Part shown: piece after piece, positions 13,912 to 19,614 of the stretch
Layout of the letters: the number at the start of each line of letters is the position of its first letter
Numbering within the stretch: position 1 is the stretch's first letter
Assembly: GCA_963578705.1 (NCBI GenBank)
Contig: CAUZDT010000022.1
Span: 1-19,614, forward strand
DNA length: 19,614 nucleotides
Direction: 5' to 3'
DNA from: UBA8886 sp963578705
GTDB lineage: Archaea; Thermoplasmatota; Poseidoniia; MGIII; CG-Epi1
The notes under the pieces: model-generated
What the model was told of the DNA's origin: nothing
Databases searched by the model: none
Seen by the model: the letters and a program-made list of their open reading frames with translations, nothing else
Program-made: the position numbers and the translations under genes

Positions 13912-15639
13912 CTAAAATCCGGTGCGCTTGAACTTGCGGTCTAACTCGGCGGGAGTGATGGTCATCACCGTCGGGCGGCCGTGAACGCAGGCGTAGGGAT
14001 TGGGGATCGACGCCATCTCGCGAATCACGAATTCCATCTGCGCCAGCGTCAGCCGGTCGCCAGCGCGCAGCGCCGAATGGCACGCGATGGAGTAAAGCAG
14101 CCGCTCGTGCCGCTCCTGCGCCGACTTCATGCTGCCCGACTCGACGATTTCCTGCAGCGCTTCGCGCACGCGCTGCGGGCCGCCGCCGGCGAGCAGCGCC
14201 GGGACCGAGCGGACGACGAAACTGCTGGCGCCGAAGTGCTCGATGGCGAAGCCCAGTTCTCCGAGCTCGGGCAGCAGCTGCTCCAGCGCCGACCCCTCTG
14301 CGCGCGAAAGCTCCAAGCTGAGCGGTTCGAGCAGCTCCTGTGTGCCGACCCGCTGGTATTGCGACTGAAGCCGCAACCGCTCGTACATCACTCGCTCGTG
14401 CGCGGCGTGGAAGTCGATTATGTAGACGCCATCCGGGCCTTTAGCTATTATATACCGGTCATCGAGAAGTTCGAGCGGTCGCATCCCCGGCAGACTGCTT
14501 GCCGTCAGCGGCTGGTCCGGCTGCGCGACCGCCAGCTGCGCCTGCACTCCGGCGGCGGGGGCTGGCGCTGCGCCGGCGGGCACGGTTGCGACCGCAGCCG
14601 CGCCGTGCGGCAGCGTGGGGGCGGGCTCGCCCAGCTGCAGGTGCGGCACCAGCGCCTGCTCCTGCAACACCCGCTCGACCACTTCGCGCAGCGTCGAGCA
14701 GACTGCGTCTTCGTGCGCCAGCCGCACCACCCGCTTGGCGGGATGGACGTTGGCGTCCACCTCGTCTGGCGGCAATCCTAGGAATAACGCCCCGACGGGG
14801 AAATGGCCTTCGTGCAGCAGGTTGCCGTAGGCGGCGCGGGTCGCATAGGCCAGCGCGCGCGCCTGCACCGGGCGGCGGTTGATGTGCAGGAACAGTTTCT
14901 GCGGCGACCGCAGGGTGATAGCGGGCTTGGCGAGCATCCCCGCAATCGAGAGCGCCGGTGATTCGAAATCCAGCTCGACGAGCTCGCGCGCGGTCTCGCG
15001 CCCCAGCAGCAGCCCGATGCGCTCGCGCAGGTCGCCTGACGGGGCGTCGATGAGCGTGCGGTCGCCGTGCACCAGCTCGAATCCGACGCCCGGATTGGCG
15101 ATGGCGAGCACCGTCACGGCGCGCATGATGTGCCGCAGCTCGGTCGCCGGCCGCTTCAGGTGCTTGGCACGCGCCGGCAGCGCGTGGAACAGCTCGGCGA
15201 CCTCGACCGTCGTCCCGGTCGGGGCGGCGATATCCTCGACCGCCTCGACGCGGTTGTCCTCGACCAGCACCCGCGTCCCATTCGGGGCGTCGGACTCGCA
15301 GGTCGTCAGCCGCACGCGGGCGACAGCGGCAATGGACGCCAGCGCCTCGCCGCGGAAGCCGGCTGTGGGCGCCGCGAGCAAATCGTCGAAATCACGTATT
15401 TTGGACGTCGCGTGCTTCTGGAACGCGAGCAGCGCGTCGCCGCGCTCCATTCCGCAGCCGTCGTCGCGGACGCTCGCCAGCGCAACGCCCCCCTCCTCGA
15501 CGCGCACTGCAATGCGGCTGGCGCCGGCGTCGAGCGCATTCTCAACCAGCTCCTTGACCACCGACGCCGGCCGCTCGATGACCTCGCCGGCGGCGATGCG
15601 GTTTATAGTATGCTCGTCCAGCAGCCGGATGCGCCCCAT
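13912..15639 (-). CDS. mutL: DNA mismatch repair protein MutL
   Basis: This 575-residue protein has the GHKL ATPase motifs of MutL: ELVENALDAGAS (30-41), DDGCGM (59-64) and GFRGEAL (94-100). The transducer domain includes HINRRPVQ and DANVHPAK. A linker rich in Ala, Pro and Gln (about 337-385) leads to the dimerisation/endonuclease domain. The metal-binding motif reads DFHAAHERVMYE (409-420), where the usual DQHA has Phe for Gln. ACHSA (519-523) and CVHGRP (551-556) are present. MutL links MutS mismatch recognition to strand nicking and removal. It is patchy in archaea and thought to be bacterial in origin there; MutS is not in the window. A promoter-like ggttaatc lies 26 nt before the start, indicating a leaderless transcript. 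Confidence 0.96.
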   Translation of the reverse strand: MGRIRLLDEHTINRIAAGEVIERPASVVKELVENALDAGASRIAVRVEEGGVALASVRDDGCGMERGDALLAFQKHATSKIRDFDDLLAAPTAGFRGEALASIAAVARVRLTTCESDAPNGTRVLVEDNRVEAVEDIAAPTGTTVEVAELFHALPARAKHLKRPATELRHIMRAVTVLAIANPGVGFELVHGDRTLIDAPSGDLRERIGLLLGRETARELVELDFESPALSIAGMLAKPAITLRSPQKLFLHINRRPVQARALAYATRAAYGNLLHEGHFPVGALFLGLPPDEVDANVHPAKRVVRLAHEDAVCSTLREVVERVLQEQALVPHLQLGEPAPTLPHGAAAVATVPAGAAPAPAAGVQAQLAVAQPDQPLTASSLPGMRPLELLDDRYIIAKGPDGVYIIDFHAAHERVMYERLRLQSQYQRVGTQELLEPLSLELSRAEGSALEQLLPELGELGFAIEHFGASSFVVRSVPALLAGGGPQRVREALQEIVESGSMKSAQERHERLLYSIACHSALRAGDRLTLAQMEFVIREMASIPNPYACVHGRPTVMTITPAELDRKFKRTGF

Positions 15640-15660
15640 CGGAAACGGGCAGTCGCGAGC

Positions 15661-15668
15661 GGTTAATC
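15661..15668 (-). promoter_or_regulatory. TATA-like element before mutL
   Basis: Read on the minus strand, gattaacc is centred about 26 nt before the mutL ATG at 15639. It lies in the 44-nt gap after the FTR1 stop, so mutL can be transcribed alone and without a leader. No Shine-Dalgarno is seen. Confidence 0.45.
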
Positions 15669-15683
15669 AGCCTGACCTTGGAT

Positions 15684-16454
15684 TCAGCTGCTGTTCCCGC
15701 CCGGCTTCAGCCCGCTGAGCAGGCCGGTAAAGGCGTCGACCAGCGAGACGCCGTAGCGGCTCGAGACGACGTGCGTGATGCCGAAGTAGGCGACGACAGC
15801 AGCGCCCGACAGCAGCGCGCTCTCGGGCAGCAGCCCGATTTCGCCGAACTCGTGCATCGCCTTCGAAACTAGGAAGGCAGCGAAAAGCACCAGGAACACG
15901 GTCGAGCCGTCGAACAGCAGCCGCAGGTCAATCTTGCGCGTCGACGAGAAAATCAGCCAGCCGAGCCCGCACGCCAGCACAATGCCGACCAGCGCGCCGG
16001 TGATGGCGTCGCCGGACTGCGTCCCGGCGCCGAGAAAGATTACCGTCTCGACCCCTTCTCGCCAGACCGAGACGAAGGCAAGCAGCCCCATCCCCAGCGC
16101 TTCGCGGCGTGCAATGGCCGCCTCCGCCTTGCGCTCGAGCATGCGGCGCGTGTCGTGGCCGAAAATGTGCAGCACCACCGTCGTAATCAGCGCCGCCGCG
16201 AACAGGTAGAGAATGCCCTCGAAGAGCTCCTCGTTATACTTCGAAAACTCGCCCGCGAGCAGGAAGAACGCCTGCCAGGTCGCGACCGACGCAACGAGCG
16301 CCGACGCGACGCCAGCCCAGACCCAGCGCACCATCGCTCCGCGGTCGGTGCGCTGCAGTAGCGCGACTAGGATGCCCACAATCAGGGCAGCCTCAAGCGC
16401 CTCGCGGAAGCCGATTACACCTCCTGCGGCCAGTTCATCAAGGTTGGAGAACAT
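15684..16454 (-). CDS. FTR1-family high-affinity iron permease
   Basis: This 256-residue integral membrane protein has about seven helices. Both iron-binding motifs of the Ftr1/EfeU family are present: REALE at 17-21 in the first helix and REGVE at 132-136 in the fourth. EELFEG near 75-80 adds another acidic group facing the outer side. Such permeases import iron after or without a coupled oxidase. No ferroxidase or EfeO/EfeB partner is in the window. The upstream region contains two DtxR-like boxes and an AT-rich core promoter, so repression by iron is likely. The divergent gene is a CDGSH iron-sulfur protein. The start is the first Met, directly before the amphipathic entry to helix 1. Confidence 0.92.
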   Translation of the reverse strand: MFSNLDELAAGGVIGFREALEAALIVGILVALLQRTDRGAMVRWVWAGVASALVASVATWQAFFLLAGEFSKYNEELFEGILYLFAAALITTVVLHIFGHDTRRMLERKAEAAIARREALGMGLLAFVSVWREGVETVIFLGAGTQSGDAITGALVGIVLACGLGWLIFSSTRKIDLRLLFDGSTVFLVLFAAFLVSKAMHEFGEIGLLPESALLSGAAVVAYFGITHVVSSRYGVSLVDAFTGLLSGLKPGGNSS

Positions 16455-16458
16455 GAAT

Positions 16459-16472
16459 TTCGGGTGGCCTAA
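16459..16472. promoter_or_regulatory. DtxR-like operator box 1 (start-proximal, FTR1 side)
   Basis: Read on the minus strand, ttaggccacccgaa fits the pattern TTAGG-N4-CCTAA with one mismatch. It overlaps the region just before the FTR1 start, downstream of its AT-rich core promoter. Iron-dependent DtxR/IdeR regulators bind sites of this type in bacteria and archaea. The assignment is by pattern only. Confidence 0.4.
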
Positions 16473-16490
16473 AAAATAACCCTATTTAAA
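16470..16490 (-). promoter_or_regulatory. AT-rich core promoter of the FTR1 gene
   Basis: On the minus strand this stretch reads tttaaatagggttatttttta, with two possible TATA elements centred about 32 and 21 nt before the start codon. The exact transcript start cannot be fixed. The stretch is bracketed by the two DtxR-like boxes. Confidence 0.45.
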
Positions 16491-16492
16491 AT

Positions 16493-16506
16493 TCAGGTCG
16501 CCCTAA
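16493..16506. promoter_or_regulatory. DtxR-like operator box 2 (upstream)
   Basis: Read on the minus strand, ttagggcgacctga fits TTAGG-N4-CCTAA with one mismatch. Its centre is 34 bp from that of box 1, and the adjoining 10-nt string cctaaaaaat is repeated exactly at the same offset (16468-16477 and 16502-16511). The box lies upstream of the FTR1 promoter and also before the CDGSH gene, so it could act on both. Confidence 0.4.
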
Positions 16507-16529
16507 AAAATCGCGTTGCGAGCGATGGA

Positions 16530-16537
16530 CTTATGGC
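16530..16537 (+). promoter_or_regulatory. TATA-like element before the CDGSH gene
   Basis: The string cttatggc is centred about 25 nt before the ATG at 16558. It resembles the gctttatgc element at 6369. It supports 16558 as a leaderless start rather than the longer in-frame start at 16525. Confidence 0.4.
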
Positions 16538-16557
16538 TCGCGCGCGGCTGCCGCGGT

Positions 16558-16800
16558 ATGCCCGAACCGGAAATTGTGCGGAAATCACCCTTCGTCTGCC
16601 AGGAAGAAGCGCGCACCGTGGCGTGGTGCGCCTGCGGCCGCTCGGCCAGCCAGCCCTATTGCGATGGCGCGCACTCGCGCGAGAAGACCGGCCTCGCGCC
16701 GATTGTCGTGACGCTCGACGAAGCGAAGACGGTCGCGTGGTGCGGCTGCAAGAAGTCCGGCAACGCCCCTTACTGTGATGGTACACATGCCAGCTTGTAG
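16558..16800 (+). CDS. CDGSH-type iron-sulfur protein with two cluster motifs
   Basis: This 80-residue protein has two mitoNEET-like 2Fe-2S motifs. The first is CACG ... YCDGAH, with ligands C24, C26, C35 and His39. The second is CGCK ... YCDGTH, with C62, C64, C73 and His77. Each fits C-x-C-x2-[ST]-x3-P-x-C-D-G-x-H. Proteins of this kind take part in iron-sulfur or redox handling, with labile clusters. The N-terminus PEPEIVRKSPF matches the usual start of the family, which together with the TATA-like element favours ATG 16558; ATG 16525 would add 11 residues. Upstream and divergent is an iron permease; downstream are a DsrE-like protein and thioredoxin. A third copy of the CDGTHASL ending lies in another frame just after the stop. 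Confidence 0.9.
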   Translation: MPEPEIVRKSPFVCQEEARTVAWCACGRSASQPYCDGAHSREKTGLAPIVVTLDEAKTVAWCGCKKSGNAPYCDGTHASL

Positions 16801-16870
16801 CGCAGACTGGGGCGCGCCGCCGGACGGCACGCCCGTCTGCCACTGCGACGGGACACACGCGAGCCTCTGA
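16778..16870 (+). CDS. Small ORF with a third CDGTHASL ending, out of frame
   Basis: A 30-codon frame opens inside the end of the CDGSH gene (ATG at 16778, or 16787 for 27 codons) and ends ...PVCHCDGTHASL. The last eight residues equal the end of the CDGSH protein. Measured from a shared Trp to the stop, both tails are 20 residues long, so this looks like an old tandem duplication. In those eight codons six differ, all synonymously, and the stop changed from TAG to TGA. This suggests the frame was kept as protein. The CxC half of the motif is missing, so it cannot form a normal cluster site. Its TGA overlaps the ATG of the DsrE-like gene (TGATG), as in coupled genes. It could instead be a decaying remnant. 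Confidence 0.4.
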   Translation: MVHMPACSADWGAPPDGTPVCHCDGTHASL

Positions 16871-17226
16871 TGCCCGGCGCCCTCTACCTACTGCTGAGCG
16901 GCCCCGCCGACGCGGTCCGTGCGCTGGAACTGCTGCGGCTGGCTGAGTCGCAGGCCGGCTCGGGCGACCATGGCGTTGCGGTGCTGCTGCAGGGCGACGC
17001 GGTCGCGTGGCTAGCCGGTGGCGATAGCGACGAGGCGACCGGCGCGCCGCTGGCGGAAGTGCAGGCATCGCTGCAGGTCATCGACGAGCTGGGCGGCGCA
17101 GTGTTCGCCTGCTCGCATTCGCTCGCCGAGCGCGGCATCGTGCCGGCGCTGAAGGTGCGCGAAGCGCTCGCTCCGCAGCGCGTCTCGCAGGCCATCGCCC
17201 GCGGCTGGCAGGTCATCTCCGGGTGA
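16870..17226 (+). CDS. DsrE/TusD-like sulfur-relay protein
   Basis: This 118-residue protein has the small alpha/beta fold of the DsrE/DsrF family: an opening strand LYLLLSGP, then GVAVLLQGDAV, and VFACSHSLAERGI with Cys81. That cysteine is at the place of the persulfide-carrying cysteine of TusD/DsrE, and the tail QAIARGWQVISG matches the last strand. Members relay sulfur for tRNA thiolation or sulfur oxidation, or act as peroxiredoxin-like proteins. Which applies here is unknown. TusB- and TusC-like partners are not next to it. The ATG overlaps the TGA of the preceding small ORF, and a CDGSH iron-sulfur gene precedes that, suggesting a sulfur or iron-sulfur role. A 24-nt palindrome follows the stop. 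Confidence 0.7.
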   Translation: MPGALYLLLSGPADAVRALELLRLAESQAGSGDHGVAVLLQGDAVAWLAGGDSDEATGAPLAEVQASLQVIDELGGAVFACSHSLAERGIVPALKVREALAPQRVSQAIARGWQVISG

Positions 17227-17229
17227 CGT

Positions 17230-17253
17230 GCCGCGCCAGCGCGCTGGCGCGGC
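17230..17253. repeat. Perfect 24-nt palindrome between the DsrE-like and thioredoxin genes
   Basis: The sequence gccgcgccagcgcgctggcgcggc is its own reverse complement. It begins 3 nt after the DsrE-like stop and ends about 8 nt before the thioredoxin TATA-like box. It could be an RNA hairpin ending the upstream transcript, although no T-tract follows, or an operator for a dimeric regulator of the thioredoxin gene. Confidence 0.7.
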
Positions 17254-17260
17254 GCAAAAG

Positions 17261-17268
17261 CGTTTAAC
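17261..17268 (+). promoter_or_regulatory. TATA-like element of the thioredoxin gene
   Basis: The string cgtttaac predicts a transcript start near 17290 and a leader of about 37 nt. The leader contains aaaggtg (17312-17318), a Shine-Dalgarno 8 nt before the ATG. Thioredoxin thus belongs to the leadered genes of the window, with the pilin-like gene. Confidence 0.45.
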
Positions 17269-17326
17269 AGCCCCCTGAAGTGGCGCGCCTACAGCGGTCC
17301 CGAAAGCCGCCAAAGGTGCAAATTAT

Positions 17327-17647
17327 ATGGGCAACACAATCGAAGTAACAGACGACACGTTCGAGTCAACCATCGCCGACAACAAGCTGGTGCTAGTGGA
17401 CTTCTGGGCACCTTGGTGCGGCCCCTGCCGCATGGTGGCGCCGGTGCTGGACGAAATCGCCGGCGAGCACGGCGACAAGGTGACCATCGCCAAGGTAAAC
17501 ACCGATGAGAACCAGGCAGTCGCGTCAAAGCACGGCATCATGTCCATCCCGACCATGATGCTCTTCAAGGACGGCGATAAAATCGACCAGATGGTCGGTG
17601 CCCTGCCCAAGCCACAGATAATGGCGAAGTTGCAGCCGCACTTCTAG
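17327..17647 (+). CDS. trxA: Thioredoxin
   Basis: This 106-residue protein is a full thioredoxin. The active site WCGPC (Cys31, Cys34) follows VLVDFWAP, and the conserved cis-proline is Pro75 in SIPTMMLF, followed by KDG. It reduces protein disulfides in the cytosol, normally with a thioredoxin reductase that is not in the window. No signal peptide is present. The neighbouring CDGSH and DsrE-like genes suggest a shared redox or sulfur theme, although thioredoxin has its own promoter and Shine-Dalgarno. The gene converges on the GYF_2-like gene, with 6 nt between stops. Confidence 0.97.
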   Translation: MGNTIEVTDDTFESTIADNKLVLVDFWAPWCGPCRMVAPVLDEIAGEHGDKVTIAKVNTDENQAVASKHGIMSIPTMMLFKDGDKIDQMVGALPKPQIMAKLQPHF

Positions 17648-17653
17648 TCCAGT

Positions 17654-18262
17654 TCACCCTGCGACGACACGCACTTCATCGCGCTCCAGCTCGCGCCGCA
17701 GCTCCGCCGCGTCGGCCGCCGAAAGCCGGCAGTGCAGCGCGAACACCTCGTACATCCCCTCGATGCCGCACGCCTCGACCGCTACCTGGTCGGTGTCCGC
17801 GCCGCCGCTCGCGCCTCCCGCTGGTGCAAGCGTGACGTTGATCAGCCCGTCAAGCGGGATGCCGCCGGTGGTCGCCCGCCCCGTGAGCTGGTCCAGCAGC
17901 TCCCGCGTGGTCGGCTTCCCGCCGTCTAGCACTAGCACGTCGCCGTAGAGCATCAGCCAGCGGCCGCGACGGCCGAGCACCGGCCACGCGCGCGAAGCAG
18001 GCAGCGGCGGCCGCTCGTCCTCCGGCACGCCAGCCCAGCGGCCGCGTTCGCCGCTCCAGTCGTCTTCGCTAACACTGCCCTCACTCAGAAGCGTGTCCGG
18101 CGCCGCCGCCAGCAACACCGCTGCCGGCACCCATCGGCTGCCGTCCCAGAGGTGTGCCGCGTGCGACAGCTCGCCTCTTTCGAGGTCGGCGCGCAGCCGC
18201 GAGACTGGCACAGGCCCGAAGGTCTCGTCGCCGACTCTGACAGGGTATTCGGGCTCGCTCAC
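17654..18262 (-). CDS. GYF_2-like (DUF4339-type) domain protein of unknown function
   Basis: This 202-residue soluble protein starts with a module (about 5-48) like GYF_2/DUF4339: VRVGDETFGPVPVSRLRADL, then ERGELSHAAHLWDGSRWVPA. The family consensus has GPvs..eL...G.l....lVw..g...W.pA. Such modules probably bind peptides or membrane partners. The central part is acidic and probably flexible. The C-terminal part (about 90-202) has strands and helices with no family I recognise (RGRWLMLYGDVLVLDG, later EVFALHCRLSAADAAEL). The GTG start overlaps the TGA of the upstream pentapeptide-repeat gene by 4 nt (GTGA), so the two are made together and may interact. No signal peptide or membrane segment is seen. 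Confidence 0.65.
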   Translation of the reverse strand: MSEPEYPVRVGDETFGPVPVSRLRADLERGELSHAAHLWDGSRWVPAAVLLAAAPDTLLSEGSVSEDDWSGERGRWAGVPEDERPPLPASRAWPVLGRRGRWLMLYGDVLVLDGGKPTTRELLDQLTGRATTGGIPLDGLINVTLAPAGGASGGADTDQVAVEACGIEGMYEVFALHCRLSAADAAELRRELERDEVRVVAG

Positions 18263-19614
18263 GTCTGGTTACTGTCGTAGCGGTTGCCATCGGTCCAGGT
18301 GGTCTGGTACCAGTAGCTACCATCAAAGTCAGCGCCGGTAACGGTGGCGTCCTTGAAATCGGCCCACTTCAGGTCCGTATCCTCCAGATTGGCATCCGTC
18401 AGGTCCGCATACCTCAGGTAGGCTCCCGTCAGGTCCGCATCCTCCAGGTTGGCATCAGTCAGGTTCGCATCCACCAGATTGACCCCCGTCAGGTCTGCAC
18501 CAAGCAACCTGGCCTCCGTCAGGACCGCCTCCTTCAGGTTGGCATCAGTCAGGACCGCATACCCCAGGTCGGCATCCGTCAGGTCCGCACGATACAGGTT
18601 GGCATCCGTCAGGTCTGCATACCTCAGGCTGGCACCCGTCAGGTTCGCATCCTCCAGGTTGGCTGTCGTCAGATCGGCATACTGTAGGGTGGCCTCCGTC
18701 AGGTCTGCGCCCGGCAGTTCGGCAAAGGCCAAGTTCGCCTTCACCAGCTCGGCACCCGTCAGGTCCGCATCCACCAGGTTGGCTGCCGTCAGGTCCGCAA
18801 TAACCAGAATAGCTCCAGACAGATTTGCACCCGGCATATACGCACCCACTAGGTTCGCCTCCGGCAGCTCGGTTCCCGACAAGTCCGCACCACTCAGATT
18901 AGCCAATGACAGGTCTGCACCAAACATGTCGGCTTCCGACAGGTTCGCGCCACTCAGGTTGGCGTTGCGCAGGTCAATCCACCTCAGGTCCTTCCCACTC
19001 AAGTCCATTCCTTGCATCTCGGCATCCTCGCACTTGCCGTACGGCACCAGATAGCAGGAGTTGACGTTACCGAGTTCCTCCTCCAGCGCTTGGATGTCGG
19101 CTGCGTGCTCCGCCTGTAGCGTGTAGATGTCAGCCATGTGGTCCGCTTCGAGCATCGTGATTCGCGAGGTGTGCTCGGCTAGAATCGTGTTGATATCCGC
19201 GATCGCCGTCTCGAGCGTCGCGACCTTCGCATCGAGGGCTGCAAGCTGCGTCTCGACCGCGTCAAGGTCGGCTGCGACCGAGTTGATGCTTGTTTCGGCC
19301 GTGTCAATGTCCGCCGTGACCGCGCTCAGGTTCGCCTCCAGCGCCTCCATCAGCAGCAAGTCGGCGTCGAGGATATCGATGATTGCATCAATTTCCTCCT
19401 GTAGCTCTGCGATTTGCGCGTCGGTCGTATTGTCCCCGCTCTCGCTCTCGAGCGCGTCGATACGGGCGTCGAGAACCTCGATGAGTGTGAGGTCTGCGTC
19501 GAGGATGTCGGATATTGCCCCGAGCTCGGCGTTCATCGTCGCTAGGTCGGCGTCGTTGCTGGCGACGGTCGACTCAACGTTGTTGATGTCGGATTGCAGC
19601 GAGCTGCTGAAGAA
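18259..19614 (-). CDS. Coiled-coil + pentapeptide-repeat protein, 5' end cut by window
   Basis: The frame stays open to the window edge, so at least 451 residues are seen and the true start lies beyond 19614. The Met at 19536 is probably internal. The visible N-terminal part, about 180 residues, is a long coiled coil with regular heptads (for example LDAVETQLAALDAKVATLET). A cysteine pair, SCYLVPYGKCEDA, joins it to a pentapeptide-repeat domain of about 45 A(D/N)LxX units, which should form a right-handed square beta-helix. Early repeats are LSG-type; later ones are LTD/LTG-type with a ten-residue period. The end YWYQTTWTDGNRYDSNQ is like the C-terminus of other marine pentapeptide proteins. 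A surface or secreted role is possible, but the N-terminus is missing. It is coupled to the downstream GYF_2-like gene. Confidence 0.85.
   Translation of the reverse strand, partial: FFSSSLQSDINNVESTVASNDADLATMNAELGAISDILDADLTLIEVLDARIDALESESGDNTTDAQIAELQEEIDAIIDILDADLLLMEALEANLSAVTADIDTAETSINSVAADLDAVETQLAALDAKVATLETAIADINTILAEHTSRITMLEADHMADIYTLQAEHAADIQALEEELGNVNSCYLVPYGKCEDAEMQGMDLSGKDLRWIDLRNANLSGANLSEADMFGADLSLANLSGADLSGTELPEANLVGAYMPGANLSGAILVIADLTAANLVDADLTGAELVKANLAFAELPGADLTEATLQYADLTTANLEDANLTGASLRYADLTDANLYRADLTDADLGYAVLTDANLKEAVLTEARLLGADLTGVNLVDANLTDANLEDADLTGAYLRYADLTDANLEDTDLKWADFKDATVTGADFDGSYWYQTTWTDGNRYDSNQT
18360..19015. repeat. 30-bp coding tandem repeat (pentapeptide domain)
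   Basis: The DNA of the pentapeptide domain repeats with 15- and 30-bp periods: on the plus strand, the theme gtcaggtccgcat recurs every 30 bp with changes. About 23 ten-residue units can be counted. A 90-bp block (three units) near 18360-18450 closely matches one exactly 210 bp away (near 18570-18660), which indicates duplication within the gene. Confidence 0.8.

Noticed and set aside
16558..16870. The CDGSH gene as one three-motif gene broken by a single sequencing error
   Set aside because: The 80-residue protein ends exactly like its family, and no single-base change before its stop would keep both the second and third motifs in one frame.
17321..17328. The string attatat right before thioredoxin as a TATA box
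   Set aside because: It overlaps the start codon, too close to act as promoter for this gene; a better element lies at 17261.
18360..18980. Regular 30-bp repeats that at first look like a CRISPR array
   Set aside because: The period has no unique spacers, and the repeats translate on the minus strand into a continuous pentapeptide-repeat domain.
1..19614. tRNA, rRNA, insertion sequences, phage genes or defence systems
   Set aside because: No cloverleaf-like sequence, transposase, integrase or known defence protein was recognised, and gaps between genes are too short for most of these.

Overview
The window looks like a chromosomal segment of a GC-rich, probably mesophilic euryarchaeon. The best guess is a marine Thermoplasmatota/Poseidoniales-type (marine group II/III) archaeon. 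Archaeal hallmarks are an ArcS + RaSEA archaeosine pair, a Pth2 peptidyl-tRNA hydrolase, an archaeal/eukaryotic-type prolyl-tRNA synthetase, a Ser-His signal peptidase I, a class III pilin with the archaeal N-terminal signature, and TATA boxes about 25 nt upstream of start codons (leaderless promoters). A MutL with its endonuclease domain, a GC of roughly 60-65 % by eye and pentapeptide-repeat and DUF1616 proteins fit a marine lineage. The taxonomy is inference.

Layout. 34-5557 (+): NfeD-like protein and SPFH/paraslipin, then ArcS and RaSEA (last two steps of archaeosine synthesis on tRNA, overlapping genes), a DUF1616 membrane protein and Pth2, all tightly packed. 5561-6346 (-): an SDR oxidoreductase, divergent from 6398-8037 (+), a double zinc-ribbon protein and signal peptidase I. 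8069-9595 (+): ProS. 9720-10304 (+): a pilin-like protein with its own strong TATA box, a Shine-Dalgarno leader and a terminator hairpin. 10397-12447 (-): an SRPBCC + TIGR01777-type epimerase fusion, translationally coupled to a DUF1624-like membrane acyltransferase. 12495-13910 (+): an alpha-helical protein ending in a DUF531-like domain. 13912-15639 (-): MutL. 15684-16454 (-): FTR1 iron permease, divergent from 16558-17226 (+), a two-motif CDGSH iron-sulfur protein, a small out-of-frame CDGSH-tail ORF and a DsrE-like protein. 17327-17647 (+): thioredoxin. 17654-19614 (-): a small GYF_2-like protein coupled to a large coiled-coil/pentapeptide-repeat protein that runs off the window end.

The genes group into a few themes: tRNA modification and recycling with translation (ArcS, RaSEA, Pth2, ProS), membrane and secretion (NfeD/SPFH, signal peptidase, pilin, DUF1616), and an iron/sulfur/redox block (FTR1, CDGSH, DsrE, thioredoxin). 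Two near-palindromic 14-nt boxes of DtxR type lie between FTR1 and CDGSH.

Points most worth checking: a third CDGTHASL tail in another reading frame that keeps its amino acids while changing almost every wobble base; the paired DtxR-like boxes; two divergent gene pairs that seem to share one symmetric TATA element firing leaderless transcripts both ways; and the helical-DUF531 fusion. No rRNA, tRNA, CRISPR array or insertion sequence was recognised. No gene-free stretch exceeds about 125 bases.
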